Of a stretch of 34,144 nucleotides of DNA, positions 7,075 to 14,806 are shown in pieces. The position numbers were made by a program, and so were the translations under genes. The notes beneath the pieces are model-generated. The model saw nothing but the letters and a program-made list of their open reading frames with translations, was not told the DNA's origin and searched no databases. The DNA lies in assembly GCF_017355365.1 (NCBI RefSeq), contig NZ_JADIJR010000034.1, forward strand, positions 1-34,144, given 5' to 3'. The stretch is from Microbacterium sp. SD291 (GTDB taxonomy: Bacteria > Actinomycetota > Actinomycetes > Actinomycetales > Microbacteriaceae). Position 1 is the stretch's first letter, and each line of letters starts with the position of its first letter.

Positions 7075-7527
7075 TCAGAGGCGGATGCTGCTGATCTCGA
7101 TGCGGCGCAGCGCGCGCAGCAGCTCCTGGGGGGGACGTCTCTCCGGTGCGGTCGAGACGTGGAGCACCGCCGCGACCCCCGCGACGGTCGCGTGGACGGA
7201 AGCGCCGTCGCGGCGAGCGAGGTTCATGTGGACGAGAGCGGCGAGGAGCCGACCGCGTCGACGCGAGCCGAACACCCTGACACCCGGGAGGGCCGCCAGG
7301 AACCTCGCCTCGGTCAGTGGCTCGATGCGCGTCAGCTCGTGCTCGACGAGGACCGACAGCGCATGCCGCTGGGCCGAGCTCAGCGCCTCTCCGCGGACCT
7401 CGCCGCGGACGAGCTCCTCGTCGATGCTCAGATCCAGGGCAGTGCGCCGCTCGAGCCGGGTGCTCTCCGGGCTCGAGTCGACGCCGGCATGGTGCACGCC
7501 GGAACCGCGCGGATCGATGGCCGTCAT
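7075..7527 (-). CDS. Hypothetical protein, 150 aa
   Basis: Family not recognised. A 150-residue soluble, charged protein with no signal peptide or membrane helix. The middle (30-80) looks alpha-helical (ELVRGEVRGEALSSAQRHAL, then VLVEHELTRIEPLTEARFL), followed by a basic turn GSRRRGR and a short C-terminal helix LLRALRRIEI. ATG 7527 is the first ATG after the GH32 stop, with only a weak AGG nearby. It lies 61 bp downstream of the GH32 gene on the same strand and may be the last gene of the sugar operon. A 13-bp inverted repeat in the gap (7543-7555) could affect that read-through. Codon use is like that of its neighbours. Confidence 0.6.
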   Translation of the reverse strand: MTAIDPRGSGVHHAGVDSSPESTRLERRTALDLSIDEELVRGEVRGEALSSAQRHALSVLVEHELTRIEPLTEARFLAALPGVRVFGSRRRGRLLAALVHMNLARRDGASVHATVAGVAAVLHVSTAPERRPPQELLRALRRIEISSIRL

Positions 7528-7542
7528 ACCTGAGAGACGCCG

Positions 7543-7555
7543 GAAACCCGGTTTC
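7543..7555. repeat. 13-bp palindrome GAAACC-C-GGTTTC
   Basis: A perfect 6+1+6 inverted repeat between the GH32 stop and the start of the downstream hypothetical gene. It could be a small regulator site or part of a weak hairpin. It is not followed by a T-run. Confidence 0.5.
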
Positions 7556-7588
7556 GTTACGCGATTCGGGAAATTCGCCGGCGCCGGG

Positions 7589-9097
7589 TCAGACGAGCTC
7601 TTCCGCCGCCACCGGCACCGCACCGGCGACGGCGATCCGCTCGACGCGCACGTCCCCGCCGATCCCCTGCACCGCGAACGACGATCCCTGCTGAGGAGCG
7701 AGAAGATCGGTGAGCACCCTGGTGCCGCCGTCGGCGAACACCTCGACCGAGGCACGGTCCAGCCAGATCACGAGGTCGACGAGGGGCCCGCCGGTCACCG
7801 GCATCTGCTCCACGCTCGGGAAGCTCTCGTGCACCGCCGCGCCCTCGGCCGTGCGGTCGAGGCGGAGCTCGCGCGCATCGCGGTCGTAGGAGAGAACGAC
7901 CCCGCCTTCGCCGGCGGCGTCGCACCGCAGGCTCAGCGCGAAGCCCGCGGCATCCTGAGTGTCGATGCGCACCGAGATCCGCGCCGCCTCGAGCAGCTCC
8001 GCCACCACGGTCAGGGCGCCGACGACGGCATCCGCGACGACCGTTTCCTCGGCGACCGGCGCCGAGACCGGTCGCTGTCGCAGCCGGAGCCGCCCGTCCG
8101 CCCGCACCAGGGACAGCCGTCGAGGGAGAGTCATCATCCCGTGCTGCAGCGGCCCCTCCGTGTGATGGAGGCTGTGGACGTAGTCCCAGTTCGACATCCA
8201 GGCGATCAGGGTCCGCTCCTCGCGTGCCAGCCCGTCGAACGTGACCCCGGCATAGCAGTCGCGTCCGTAGTCGAGCCAGTCGATCTCCTCCCCCGTCGCG
8301 TCGGCATCCGCGGTGAAGGTCACTCCGTCGAAGTGCCCGATCACGTACTGCGTGCCTGAGCCGCCGGCGATGCCGCCGGGGTTGAGGCTGATCAGCAGCA
8401 CCCAGCGCACATCTGACGGATCACCGTCGACTGCGAGCGAGAACAGGTCGGGGCACTCCCAGATGCCGTCCACCGCGCGCTCCGGTCCGAACGACGACAG
8501 GAATGTCCAGTGGATCAGGTCGTCCGAGCGGTGCAGCAGCACCTGCCGGTCGAGCGCCTCGACCGCGACCATCACCCAGTAGGAGCCCTCGGGTCCCTCG
8601 TACCGGAACACCTTCGGATCGCGGAAGTCGGTGGTGCCGCGGTCCAGCACCGGGTTGCCCGGGTACTTCGTCCAGGTCATCCCGTCGTCGGTGCTGTAGG
8701 CCAGCGCCTGCGACTGCCGATCCGGCTCCCGCGAGGCCAGGGTGTACAGCGCGATCAGGGCGGGAGCATCCGCCGTCCCGAATCCGGACGTGTTGCCGTG
8801 GTCGATCACGACGGAGCCGGAGAAGATCTCGCCGTCCTCGTCGTCGCGGATCGCCACCGGGTGGTGCGCCCACGTGACGAGGTCGGTGCTCGAGGCATGC
8901 CCCCAGCTGAGGTGCGCGTGCGTCACGCCGTCGGGGTTGCACTGATAGAAGAGGTGGTAGCGGCCCTTGTGGAAGACGAGCCCGTTCGGGTCGTTCATCC
9001 AATTGCGCTCCGGTGCGAAATGCAGCAGCGGTCGGGGGGCGGGGCCGTCAGGCACGTGCGGATCCTCGAGTGTGTGGTCGCTAGGAAGAATGCTCAC
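7589..9097 (-). CDS. Glycoside hydrolase family 32 (beta-fructosidase)
   Basis: 502-residue enzyme that should release fructose from sucrose, fructo-oligosaccharides, inulin or levan. All three GH32 signature sites are present: the nucleophile D36 in WMNDPNG, the transition-state stabiliser D160 in FRDPKVF, and the acid/base E214 in WECPDLF. The five-blade propeller spans about 22-330, and a beta-sandwich domain follows to the end (VDLVIWLDRASVEVFADGG is typical). No signal peptide is visible, so it acts in the cytoplasm on imported sugars. The start is GTG 9097; GTGA overlaps the stop of the upstream permease, so translation is coupled to the transporter. Last clearly assigned gene of the operon from 12265. 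Exact substrate is not decidable by eye. Confidence 0.95.
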   Translation of the reverse strand: MSILPSDHTLEDPHVPDGPAPRPLLHFAPERNWMNDPNGLVFHKGRYHLFYQCNPDGVTHAHLSWGHASSTDLVTWAHHPVAIRDDEDGEIFSGSVVIDHGNTSGFGTADAPALIALYTLASREPDRQSQALAYSTDDGMTWTKYPGNPVLDRGTTDFRDPKVFRYEGPEGSYWVMVAVEALDRQVLLHRSDDLIHWTFLSSFGPERAVDGIWECPDLFSLAVDGDPSDVRWVLLISLNPGGIAGGSGTQYVIGHFDGVTFTADADATGEEIDWLDYGRDCYAGVTFDGLAREERTLIAWMSNWDYVHSLHHTEGPLQHGMMTLPRRLSLVRADGRLRLRQRPVSAPVAEETVVADAVVGALTVVAELLEAARISVRIDTQDAAGFALSLRCDAAGEGGVVLSYDRDARELRLDRTAEGAAVHESFPSVEQMPVTGGPLVDLVIWLDRASVEVFADGGTRVLTDLLAPQQGSSFAVQGIGGDVRVERIAVAGAVPVAAEELV

Positions 9098-9927
9098 TTG
9101 CCGGCTCCGGCCGTGAGACCCTCACGCAGCGGCTTCTGGCCGAAGATGAACACCAGCAGCGCGGGGATCATCGACAGCACGACGCCGGCGAGGACGGTCG
9201 AGATGCTCCCGGAGCCGAGATTGCCCTGCAGCGTCACCAGCCCGAGTGGGAGTGTGAAGTTCTGCTCGCTGATGGTCATGATCAGCGGACGGAAGAACTC
9301 GTTCCAGTGGTAGTTGAACGCGAGGATGCCGACGATCGCCAGGCCGGGCGTCGCGAGCGGGAGGTACACCCCGAAGAACACGCGCCAGGGGCCCGCGCCG
9401 TCGATCTCGGCCGCTTCGGCGAGCTCGGGCGGCAGACCCATGAAGTACTGCCGCATCAAGAAGGTGCCGAATGCGGTCGGGATCATCGGCACGATCAGCG
9501 CCAGCAGCGTGTCGGCCAGCCCCATTCCGCGCACGAGCATGAACACGGGGACGATCGTCACCTGCATCGGCACCATCATGGTCGCCAGGATCAGGCCGAA
9601 CAGCACCTTCTTGCTGCGGAACTCGAAGCGCGCGAAGACGTAGCCCGCCATCGCCGCGGTGAGCATCTGGCAGACCGCGATGAGCAGGGTCACCAGCAGG
9701 CTGTTCCACGTGTACAGCCACACAGGGATCTGCGCGAACACGTCGGCGAAGGCACCGAGCCCGACCGCGGTCGTGCCGGTCTCGGCATCCGTCACGGTCA
9801 GCGCCGTGACGAGCGTCCACACCACCGGCGCGAGGGTGAAGAAGGCCGCGAGGCCGAGGAGCACGAACTTCCCGATGGAGCCCGCGCGGGCCTTCGGAGA
9901 GCGGGTTGCGACTGCTTCGATGGTCAT
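9094..9927 (-). CDS. Carbohydrate ABC transporter permease (MalG-like)
   Basis: 277-residue inner-membrane permease of the CUT1 sugar class. It has about six transmembrane helices and the cytoplasmic EAA loop that docks the ATPase (LAEAAEIDGAGPWRVFF, about 178-194). ATG 9927 is 8 nt after the stop of the first permease, with GGGTGAGG upstream as ribosome site. A much longer open frame upstream is a shadow of the first permease. Its stop overlaps the GH32 start by 4 bp. No ATPase gene is in the operon, which is usual for actinobacterial CUT1 systems that share a common MsiK-type ATPase encoded elsewhere. Confidence 0.95.
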   Translation of the reverse strand: MTIEAVATRSPKARAGSIGKFVLLGLAAFFTLAPVVWTLVTALTVTDAETGTTAVGLGAFADVFAQIPVWLYTWNSLLVTLLIAVCQMLTAAMAGYVFARFEFRSKKVLFGLILATMMVPMQVTIVPVFMLVRGMGLADTLLALIVPMIPTAFGTFLMRQYFMGLPPELAEAAEIDGAGPWRVFFGVYLPLATPGLAIVGILAFNYHWNEFFRPLIMTISEQNFTLPLGLVTLQGNLGSGSISTVLAGVVLSMIPALLVFIFGQKPLREGLTAGAGK

Positions 9928-9935
9928 TGTGGGCC

Positions 9936-10886
9936 TCACCCGTAGAAGACGTAGCGCTTGCTGAGCTGGAACTGGGCGGCGGTGACCAGCATGATCAGCA
10001 CCGTGAGCACGATCCCGATCGCCGAGGCGAGTCCGAAGTCGAGCTGCTGGAAGGCGGATTCGTAGATCACCATGACGGCCGTGCGGGTCTCGTCCCCCGG
10101 GCCGCCCCTGGTCAGGACGTACGGCTGGTCGAAGATCTGCAGGGCCCCGATGATCGCCATCACGCTGGCGACGAGCATCGTCGGGCTCACCAGCGGCATC
10201 GTGATCTGGCGGAACTGGGTCCAGCCGGTCGCCCCGTCGAGTGCGGACGCCTCGTAGACCTCCTTCGGTATCGCCGCGACCCCGCCGAGGAACAACAGGA
10301 ACGTGAAGCCGAAGTTCTGCCACACGTACACCAGCAGCACGACGACCTTCGCGCCGAACCCGGTGGTGAGCCAGCCGATCTTGCCGATGCCGACGAAGCC
10401 GAGGATCTGGTTGATCAGGCCGAACTCCTGGTTGAACAGGTACGCCATCACCAGGGAGACGGATGCCGCCGACAGGATCAGCGGGAAGAACAGCGCCGAC
10501 CGGAAGAAGGTGCGCAGCCAGTTCGGCATCTTCGACTGCACCAGCACCGCGAGCAGCAGCGCCACCGCGATCTGCAGCGTGACGGCGACGATGACGAACC
10601 CGATCGTGTTCAGGAACGACACCCGCACCGTGGGGTTGGTCGCCAGGTCGACGAAGTTGCCGAAGCCGATGAACTCGGGAGCGGTGATGATGTCCCAGCG
10701 GAAGAACGCCAGGAGGAAAGAGCCGATGATCGGCACGAAGCTGAACAGCCCGAGGCCGATCACTGTCGGGGCGAGGAACACCCAGATCAGCAGGCGGCTG
10801 CCTCTGCGCTTCTCGGTCGAGGGCCTGGTGCCCTTCGGCACCGTCAGGGTGCGCGTGCTGTCTTCGGTCAGTGTCGTCGACATCAT
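9936..10886 (-). CDS. Carbohydrate ABC transporter permease (MalF-like)
   Basis: 316-residue membrane permease that pairs with the MalG-like protein. It has a basic cytoplasmic N-terminus (about 1-30), about six helices, and the EAA loop VYEASALDGATGWTQFRQI. ATG 10886 overlaps the stop of the binding-protein gene (ATGA), with GAGGGG 3-4 nt upstream. A second ATG follows at 10883; either could be used. The very long open frame upstream is only the antisense-free shadow of the binding-protein gene in another frame. Confidence 0.95.
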   Translation of the reverse strand: MMSTTLTEDSTRTLTVPKGTRPSTEKRRGSRLLIWVFLAPTVIGLGLFSFVPIIGSFLLAFFRWDIITAPEFIGFGNFVDLATNPTVRVSFLNTIGFVIVAVTLQIAVALLLAVLVQSKMPNWLRTFFRSALFFPLILSAASVSLVMAYLFNQEFGLINQILGFVGIGKIGWLTTGFGAKVVVLLVYVWQNFGFTFLLFLGGVAAIPKEVYEASALDGATGWTQFRQITMPLVSPTMLVASVMAIIGALQIFDQPYVLTRGGPGDETRTAVMVIYESAFQQLDFGLASAIGIVLTVLIMLVTAAQFQLSKRYVFYG

Positions 10887-12265
10887 CGTCCCCTCAATGC
10901 GACTTCGAGGTCGCGCTGCATGGTCTCGAGCCCCCGCTTCACGCCGCCCTGACCGTTCGTGATCGTCGAGACCACGTTCTTGATCAGCGCCGATTCGACG
11001 GCCGCCTGCTGCGGCGGAGCGGGCATGGGCGCCGTGGTCGGGAACTTCTCGAGCGTGTCGTAGAAGACGTTCCAGTGGGCAGGCCCGATGCCGGCGCCGT
11101 AGAGCTCGTCGTTCAGCGAGCGGCGAGCCACCGAGGAGTCGGGCTTGGCGTGCGCGATGCGCATCCCCTCGACGGAGGTGGTGTACTTCAGCCACTCCCA
11201 GGCCTCGTCCTTGCGCTGCGAGGTCGACATGATCGCGTAGCCGGCGGTGCCGAACTGGTGGCGCTGGCCGCGCATCTTCGGGAAGTAGGTGACGTCGTAG
11301 TCGTCGTTCGCGAAGCCGGCCTCGTTGAGGCCCTGCACCCAGTACCCGCCGGCGGGCGTCATGCCGACGGATCCGCGGGAGAACAGCGAGACGAGCTCGT
11401 TGCCGCCGCCCTGCGCGGGGTTGGCCGCGAGCCCTTCCGAGACCATGCCCTCGAGGACCTGGAAGCTCTCGATGGTGCGCTCGTTCAGAGCATCCGCGTT
11501 CTCCCACAGGAATCCGCCGCCGCGCGGCCGCTCGTTCGGGTAGAACGTGTTCCAGAGCCAGTCGCCGCCCTTCGCCTTCTCCTCGGTGAGGAAGCTGGTC
11601 TCGTTGACGTACAGCCACGGCACCACTCCGCCCCAGAGGCGGTTGTTCCAGAAGTAGGGCAGAAAGCTGCTGTCGGCGGACTTCTTCATGGTGCGGGCGA
11701 CGTTCAGGAACTCGTCGAGGGTCCAGTTGTCGCTCGGCCGCTCGAGGCCGGCGCGCTCGAGCGCCGTGGTGTTGTAGAACACGTTCGGCGCGTTGAAGTT
11801 GTCGGGCAGCTGGTAGAGGCTCCCCCGGTACATGAACGCCTCGACGAGCGAGGGATGCACGTCCTCGAAGTACTCCTTCATCTCGGCGGCGTCCCGCTGC
11901 ACGAACTCGTCGAGCGGGTGCGCCATCCGGGAGGCGAAGAGCTGCGTGCCCTCGGTCGCGACCATCACGACGTCCGGCGGGTTGCCCGCGGCGACCATGG
12001 TCAGGATCTTGGCGAAGAAGTTGCTCCAGTCCTGCCCCTGGATGGCGACGATGCGCACGGGGATGTCCGGATGCTGCCGCTGGAAGCCGTCGACGAGACC
12101 CTGCCGCGCGACGGCATCCTGCGCCGTGCCGAACAGGGCCACCGTGAGCGCGTCGTCTCCGCGCCCGGGGATGTCGCCGCCGGTGAGGCGCGGCCACGAC
12201 ACCGCGGTGCCGATCGCACCGAGGCCGAGGAGGGCGATCATCGCCCTCCGACTGAGCTCAACCAC
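10883..12265 (-). CDS. Sugar ABC transporter substrate-binding protein
   Basis: 460-residue extracytoplasmic binding protein of the SBP_bac_1 (MalE/UgpB-like) family, judged from size, the typical ITERVKF-free N-lobe pattern with FQRQHPDIPVRIV and AAGNPPDVVMV, and its place before two sugar permeases. The signal is odd: SRRAM at 5-9 then a hydrophobic stretch to about 24, with no lipobox cysteine. Export through Tat, or retention by an uncleaved signal anchor, is possible. The start is GTG 12265 with AGAGGAC upstream; an internal ATG 12241 with GGAGG close by is an alternative. First gene of the operon. Its promoter is flanked by two LacI-type operators, so it should be repressed without inducer. 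The likely ligand is a fructosyl oligosaccharide or sucrose, inferred from the GH32 gene. Confidence 0.92.
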   Translation of the reverse strand: MVELSRRAMIALLGLGAIGTAVSWPRLTGGDIPGRGDDALTVALFGTAQDAVARQGLVDGFQRQHPDIPVRIVAIQGQDWSNFFAKILTMVAAGNPPDVVMVATEGTQLFASRMAHPLDEFVQRDAAEMKEYFEDVHPSLVEAFMYRGSLYQLPDNFNAPNVFYNTTALERAGLERPSDNWTLDEFLNVARTMKKSADSSFLPYFWNNRLWGGVVPWLYVNETSFLTEEKAKGGDWLWNTFYPNERPRGGGFLWENADALNERTIESFQVLEGMVSEGLAANPAQGGGNELVSLFSRGSVGMTPAGGYWVQGLNEAGFANDDYDVTYFPKMRGQRHQFGTAGYAIMSTSQRKDEAWEWLKYTTSVEGMRIAHAKPDSSVARRSLNDELYGAGIGPAHWNVFYDTLEKFPTTAPMPAPPQQAAVESALIKNVVSTITNGQGGVKRGLETMQRDLEVALRGR

Positions 12266-12315
12266 TGTGTCGTCCTCTTGTCGTCCTGCCCGTCGACCGA
12301 CTGTGGTGAACGGGT

Positions 12316-12331
12316 GCTGAATTGATTCAGC
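12316..12331. promoter_or_regulatory. Operator O1 for the LacI-type regulator
   Basis: GCTGAATTGATTCAGC is a perfect 6-4-6 inverted repeat lying just downstream of the operon -10, over the expected start of transcription. It has the same half-sites as O2 at 12374-12389. Binding here would block RNA polymerase. Confidence 0.88.
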
Positions 12332-12337
12332 TCCCTG

Positions 12338-12366
12338 AAGTTAGCACCTGGGATTCTCGTTCGCAA
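12338..12366 (-). promoter_or_regulatory. Promoter of the sugar-uptake operon
   Basis: Minus-strand TTGCGA (12361-12366) and TAACTT (12338-12343) with a 17-bp spacer form a good sigma-70-type promoter. It directs the binding-protein gene starting at 12265 and sits between the two operators. Confidence 0.75.
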
Positions 12367-12370
12367 GAGA

Positions 12371-12376
12371 TATGCT
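12371..12376 (+). promoter_or_regulatory. Likely -10 of the lacI-type gene
   Basis: TATGCT on the plus strand precedes the regulator gene by 36 bp and runs into operator O2. This would let the regulator repress its own gene. The -35 is weak. Confidence 0.45.
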
Positions 12377-12389
12377 GAAATGGTTCAGC
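12374..12389. promoter_or_regulatory. Operator O2 for the LacI-type regulator
   Basis: GCTGAAATGGTTCAGC repeats the O1 half-sites exactly (GCTGAA...TTCAGC), with centres 58 bp apart. It lies upstream of the operon -35 and overlaps the -10 of the regulator gene, so one protein could control both directions. Confidence 0.88.
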
Positions 12390-12412
12390 AGATCTCCCGG
12401 GGAAGGGTGCCG

Positions 12413-13438
12413 ATGACGGAGCCGAAGACGCGTCGAGTCACGCTGGCGGATGTCGCGCAGGCGGCGGGGATGTCGAAATCCGCCGTGAGCATGATCCTCA
12501 ACGAGCGGCCGGGAACGCGGCTCTCCGAAGATGCGGTGAGGCGGGTCCGTGCGGCGGCCGAGCATCTCGGGTACCGACCGGACCCTCAGGCGCAGAGCCT
12601 GCGCCTCGGTCGCACCAAGTCCATCGGGTTCATCTCCGACGAGGTGACGCTGACGCGCTATGCGTCAGGGATGATCCGCGGAGTCCTCGACGAGGCGAAG
12701 GCGCACGAGCGGACGGTGCTGATCGCGGAGACCCGCGGCGACGCCGACGAACTCGCCGGCGCCGTGGCTGCGATGCTGGACCGCCGGGTCGACGGCCTGC
12801 TGATCGGCCTGATGGCGGCCCGCATGATCGACGTGCCGGCGATCCCCCGCGATGTGCCCCTGATCGTCGTGAACGGGCGGTCATCACTCGACCATCCGAG
12901 CATCCTCCCGGAGGAGCGCGAGGCCGGGAACGCCGTGGCCGGTCACCTCGTCGCGGCCGGGCACCGCCGGATCGGCATCGTCGGCGACGTGCGGAGACTG
13001 ATGGACGATCAGCGTCAGTCCGCGACGATCCCGGAGCGGTTCGCCGGGATGATGGCGGCGTTCGGTGACGCCGGGATCGTTCCGGAGCGCGTCGAGGTCG
13101 ACAACTGGGATCCGGTGGAGGGCTACTCGGGTGCGCACCGCATCCTCGACGCCCACCCCGACCTCACCGCGATCCTCGCCTGCAACGACAACGTCGCCTT
13201 CGGCGTGTACCAGGCGCTCGGAGAACGCGGCATCCGCATCCCCGACGAGATCTCGGTCATCTCCTTCGACGACGAGGAGCTCGCGGAGTACCACCGGCCC
13301 GGGCTGACCACCGCGCGCCTGCCATACGAGGAGATGGGCCGGCGCGGCGTGCGGATGCTGCTCGGCGAGAGCGAGCCCGCCCACGAGCGGATCCCGATGC
13401 CGCTGATCGTCCGGGAATCGGTGCGGGCGCTGAGCTGA
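12413..13438 (+). CDS. LacI family transcriptional regulator
   Basis: 341-residue repressor. The N-terminal helix-turn-helix (RVTLADVAQAAGMSKSAVSM, residues 8-27, continuing to about 33) and hinge helix region (about 50-65) are typical of LacI/GalR. The rest is a periplasmic-binding-protein-like sugar-sensing domain (GVYQALGERGIRIPDEISVI near 275). The frame is open from 12380, but ATG 12413 follows GGGGAAGGG at good spacing and the earlier ATG lies inside operator O2. It is divergent from the binding-protein/permease/GH32 operon, with two identical-arm operators between, so it very likely represses that operon and itself. The inducer is probably sucrose, fructose or a short fructan; this is inference from context. 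Confidence 0.95.
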   Translation: MTEPKTRRVTLADVAQAAGMSKSAVSMILNERPGTRLSEDAVRRVRAAAEHLGYRPDPQAQSLRLGRTKSIGFISDEVTLTRYASGMIRGVLDEAKAHERTVLIAETRGDADELAGAVAAMLDRRVDGLLIGLMAARMIDVPAIPRDVPLIVVNGRSSLDHPSILPEEREAGNAVAGHLVAAGHRRIGIVGDVRRLMDDQRQSATIPERFAGMMAAFGDAGIVPERVEVDNWDPVEGYSGAHRILDAHPDLTAILACNDNVAFGVYQALGERGIRIPDEISVISFDDEELAEYHRPGLTTARLPYEEMGRRGVRMLLGESEPAHERIPMPLIVRESVRALS

Positions 13439-13470
13439 GTTTCGCGGACCGGCCTGCTCTCGGCACAGAT

Positions 13471-13542
13471 GTCAGGTCAAAGTCCGGACCGCCTGATCAG
13501 ATCGCCTCCGGTTTCACCTGACAGGTGTGATTCTGACCTGAC
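13471..13542. repeat. Cluster of ACCTGAC motifs
   Basis: GTCAGGTCA (13471-13479) and its complement TGACCTGAC (13534-13542) form a 9-bp inverted repeat. Between them is the perfect 13-bp palindrome CACCTGACAGGTG (13515-13527). ACCTGAC thus occurs three times in 72 bp between the convergent lacI-type and tRNA-Tyr genes. See findings. Confidence 0.8.
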
Positions 13543-13582
13543 GGTTGTACCGCGGGCTGACCCGATCGCGGCCGGACACGCA

Positions 13583-13610
13583 GAAGGGCCCCGCTTGCGC
13601 GGAGCCCTTC
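13583..13610. terminator. Terminator between lacI-type gene and tRNA-Tyr
   Basis: A 12-bp stem with one mismatch (13583-13594 against 13599-13610) closes a TTGC loop 11 bp past the 3' end of tRNA-Tyr. It reads as a terminator from both directions; T-runs are short. Confidence 0.75.
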
Positions 13611-13621
13611 AGGTGTTTCTG

Positions 13622-13703
13622 TGGCGAGTGAGGGATTCGAACCCCCGAAGGCTGAGCCGTCTGATTTACAGTCAGATCCCTTTGGCCGCTAGGGTAACTC
13701 GCC
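13622..13703 (-). tRNA. tRNA-Tyr (GTA)
   Basis: 82-nt class II tRNA on the minus strand. The acceptor stem GGCGAGT/ACTCGCC is perfect, the anticodon stem is TCTGA/TCAGA, and the loop CTGTAAA gives anticodon GTA. The long variable arm (CGGCTCAGCCTTCG region) fits bacterial tRNA-Tyr. The discriminator is A and CCA is not encoded. Confidence 0.95.
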
Positions 13704-13751
13704 AATGCGCACCCGTCCGACTTGAACAGCCAACCGGGGGCACGAGAGTCA

Positions 13752-13757
13752 ATCATA
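13752..13757 (-). promoter_or_regulatory. Possible -10 of tRNA-Tyr
   Basis: Minus-strand TATGAT lies about 50 bp upstream of the tRNA and is close to the TATAAT consensus. No clear -35 stands at 16-18 bp. Confidence 0.35.
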
Positions 13758-13790
13758 CCTGCCAGGAGGCGGGCACGAGAAATCGAGCCG

Positions 13791-14720
13791 TCAGCTCCCG
13801 AAGACGCCGCGCTCCGCGTCCGCCAGCGACTCCGGCGTGCGCAGCAGGCCACCCTCGGCCCGGCACGTCGCGGCGGCGACATCCATCGCCCGCTGGAGCA
13901 GCCGCTCCCACTCCCCCGCGTCGTCGGGCTGTGCGTCGACGAGGCTCGCGGAGACCGCGGCGAGTGTCGCGTCGCCCGCGCCGACCGTGTCGATCACACG
14001 CCCTGGGAGCGTGGAGATCGGCGCGCTGACGATGCCGGCATCCGACTCGATGACCGCCCCGTCCGAGCCCGCGGTGGCCAGCACGGCCGAGACACCGAGG
14101 TCGCGCAGCCGCGCGCGCAGCGCGTCGAGGTCGCCGTCGTAAAGCAGCGTCGCATCATCCGCGCCGACCTTCACGATCGCCGCCTTCGCGGCGACCCGCT
14201 CGAAGCCACGGACGAACTCGTCGCGATCGCTCAACATCCCCGAGCGCGGGTTCGGGTCGATCGCCAGACGGGCATCCGCCGTCGCCTCGGCGAGTGCGTC
14301 GACCTCGGCCGGGACGTCGAACGGGAAGCAGCTGACGGCGACGAGGCCGGCCTCCGTGATCGCCTGCCGCGCCTCGTCGGAATAGCGGATGCTGCGCCGC
14401 TGCGCCGCCTCGTTGAACACGTACCGGGGCTCGCCGTCCGGCGCGCGCTGCACGATCGCGCGGGAGGATCCGAGGGGCGCCGCGCTCGCGATCAGCCGCA
14501 CATCGTGGTCGGCGAGGTACTCGCGGATGTGCGCGCCGGCCTCGTCGTCACCGACCATCGCGATCAGCGTGGTCGGCACGCCGAGTCGCCGAAGGCCGAC
14601 CGCGACGTTCAGCGCCGCGCCGCCGACGAGCTCGCGCACGCCCCGCTCATCATGGATCTCATCGATCAGTGCGTCGCCGATGACGACGGCTCGCCCCTGC
14701 GTGGAAGACTCATTGCTCAT
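13791..14720 (-). CDS. PfkB family carbohydrate kinase (fructokinase-like)
   Basis: 309-residue ribokinase-superfamily sugar kinase that transfers phosphate from ATP to a sugar. The N-terminal GG motif (LVGGAALNVAVGLRRLG, 31-47) and the C-terminal DTVGAGD (244-250, catalytic base D250) are intact, and length is normal. Fructokinase is the favoured guess because a GH32 fructosidase system lies nearby, but the gene has its own promoter and is separated from that operon by lacI and tRNA-Tyr. ATG 14720 lies 7 nt after a TAATGT hexamer, so the mRNA is probably leaderless; the frame is open 38 codons further upstream without support. Divergent from the lipoprotein gene at 14807. Confidence 0.9.
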   Translation of the reverse strand: MSNESSTQGRAVVIGDALIDEIHDERGVRELVGGAALNVAVGLRRLGVPTTLIAMVGDDEAGAHIREYLADHDVRLIASAAPLGSSRAIVQRAPDGEPRYVFNEAAQRRSIRYSDEARQAITEAGLVAVSCFPFDVPAEVDALAEATADARLAIDPNPRSGMLSDRDEFVRGFERVAAKAAIVKVGADDATLLYDGDLDALRARLRDLGVSAVLATAGSDGAVIESDAGIVSAPISTLPGRVIDTVGAGDATLAAVSASLVDAQPDDAGEWERLLQRAMDVAAATCRAEGGLLRTPESLADAERGVFGS

Positions 14721-14727
14721 TCTGCCG

Positions 14728-14733
14728 ACATTA
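14728..14733 (-). promoter_or_regulatory. -10 hexamer, leaderless start of PfkB gene
   Basis: Minus-strand TAATGT, 7 nt before ATG 14720. No ribosome site is visible. Confidence 0.45.
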
Positions 14734-14794
14734 CCGCGCGAACACCGAGATCGAACACGCTGTTTCGCTGGGCCACGGCACGGCTTGAGGACGA

Positions 14795-14800
14795 TACCGT
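14795..14800 (+). promoter_or_regulatory. -10 hexamer, leaderless start of lipoprotein gene
   Basis: TACCGT lies exactly 6 nt before ATG 14807. This favours ATG 14807 over the in-frame GTG at 14801. Confidence 0.45.
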
Positions 14801-14806
14801 GTGCCC

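Noticed and set aside
12380..12412. ATG 12380 as start of the LacI-type regulator
   Set aside because: It lies inside operator O2 and lacks a ribosome site; ATG 12413 has GGGGAAGGG at proper spacing.
14801..14806. GTG 14801 as lipoprotein start
   Set aside because: Possible, with GAGGA 9 nt upstream, but ATG 14807 fits both the 6-nt leaderless spacing and a normal lipoprotein signal; the difference is two residues.
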